Positions 33,654-33,677 of a DNA stretch of 33,677 nt are shown one piece after another (position 1 is the first letter of the stretch; every line of letters starts with the position of its first letter). A model generated the notes under the pieces. It was not told the DNA's origin and made no database searches. It saw nothing but the letters and a program-made list of their open reading frames with translations. Source of the stretch: Akkermansiaceae bacterium UBA2381 (GTDB lineage: Bacteria > Verrucomicrobiota > Verrucomicrobiia > Verrucomicrobiales > DEV007). Where the stretch lies: NCBI GenBank assembly GCA_002344215.1, contig DDSV01000020.1, positions 1 through 33,677 on the forward strand. Reading direction: 5' to 3'. Made by a program: the position numbers and the translations under genes.

Positions 33654-33677
33654 TGCCCACTGCCCACTGCCCACTGC
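33654..33677. repeat. 7-bp tandem repeat at the window end
   Basis: TGCCCAC is repeated three times (33654, 33661, 33668) plus TGC, running into the window edge, 45 bases after the cytochrome gene. It is a second heptamer array, with a sequence unlike the one at 29205-29224. Confidence 0.85.

Overview
The window looks like a chromosomal segment of a Verrucomicrobiota bacterium (PVC superphylum). The evidence is a planctomycete-type cytochrome protein (PSCyt1/DUF1549/DUF1553), two DUF1080 proteins, an ECF sigma factor linked to that cytochrome protein, moderately high GC, few Shine-Dalgarno sequences, and a TGTTC-N4-GAACA box before ssb that matches the LexA motif I recall for Verrucomicrobia. 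No rRNA, tRNA, CRISPR array, prophage or intact insertion sequence was found. The one clear RNA gene is a tmRNA.

Layout. Positions 1-3740 hold the end of a Zn/Cd-type P1B ATPase, a SAM methyltransferase and the C-terminal remnant of a Cu-type P1B ATPase. Positions 3741-4915 are a gene-poor stretch with one unknown ORF. It lies directly past the 3' end of ssrA (tmRNA, minus strand, 4916-5270, encoded tag ANNEPELALAA), a classic integration hotspot. Positions 5357-7528 hold a YcgR-type permease and a His-rich YcgQ/TIGR03943 partner, probably for metals. Positions 7833-8305 hold ssb behind a LexA-like operator. At 8407-8936 a four-helix-bundle (S23/IVP) gene sits between simple-sequence and inverted repeats. 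Positions 8962-12859 carry two secreted DUF1080 proteins (one fused to an SMP-30-like propeller), a secreted metallopeptidase candidate and a small membrane protein. A large GH-like/GT2/membrane fusion follows at 13021-15555.

From 20486 down to 15552 six minus-strand genes are tightly packed and probably form one or two operons: SGNH/DUF4886 hydrolase, membrane protein, DUF3592-like protein, secreted protein, membrane-anchored PQQ propeller and YjbQ. From 20630 to 28512 a plus-strand purine operon runs purC-like, purS-like, purL, purQ, purM, purF, with overlaps or gaps of a few bases from purS onward. It supplies most of the steps from FGAR to AIR and SAICAR plus the committed PRPP step. From 28707 to the end lies an ECF sigma / anti-sigma-like / propeller lipoprotein / PSD1 cytochrome operon, with genes overlapping or nearly abutting.

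The most unusual points are: an FGAM synthase that looks like a large-type PurL split into three polypeptides with a double-length PurS; a diverged PurC; an SSB without an acidic tip under a LexA-like box; and 6-, 7- and 12-bp tandem repeats at gene borders, including a heptamer exactly at the sigma/anti-sigma junction.
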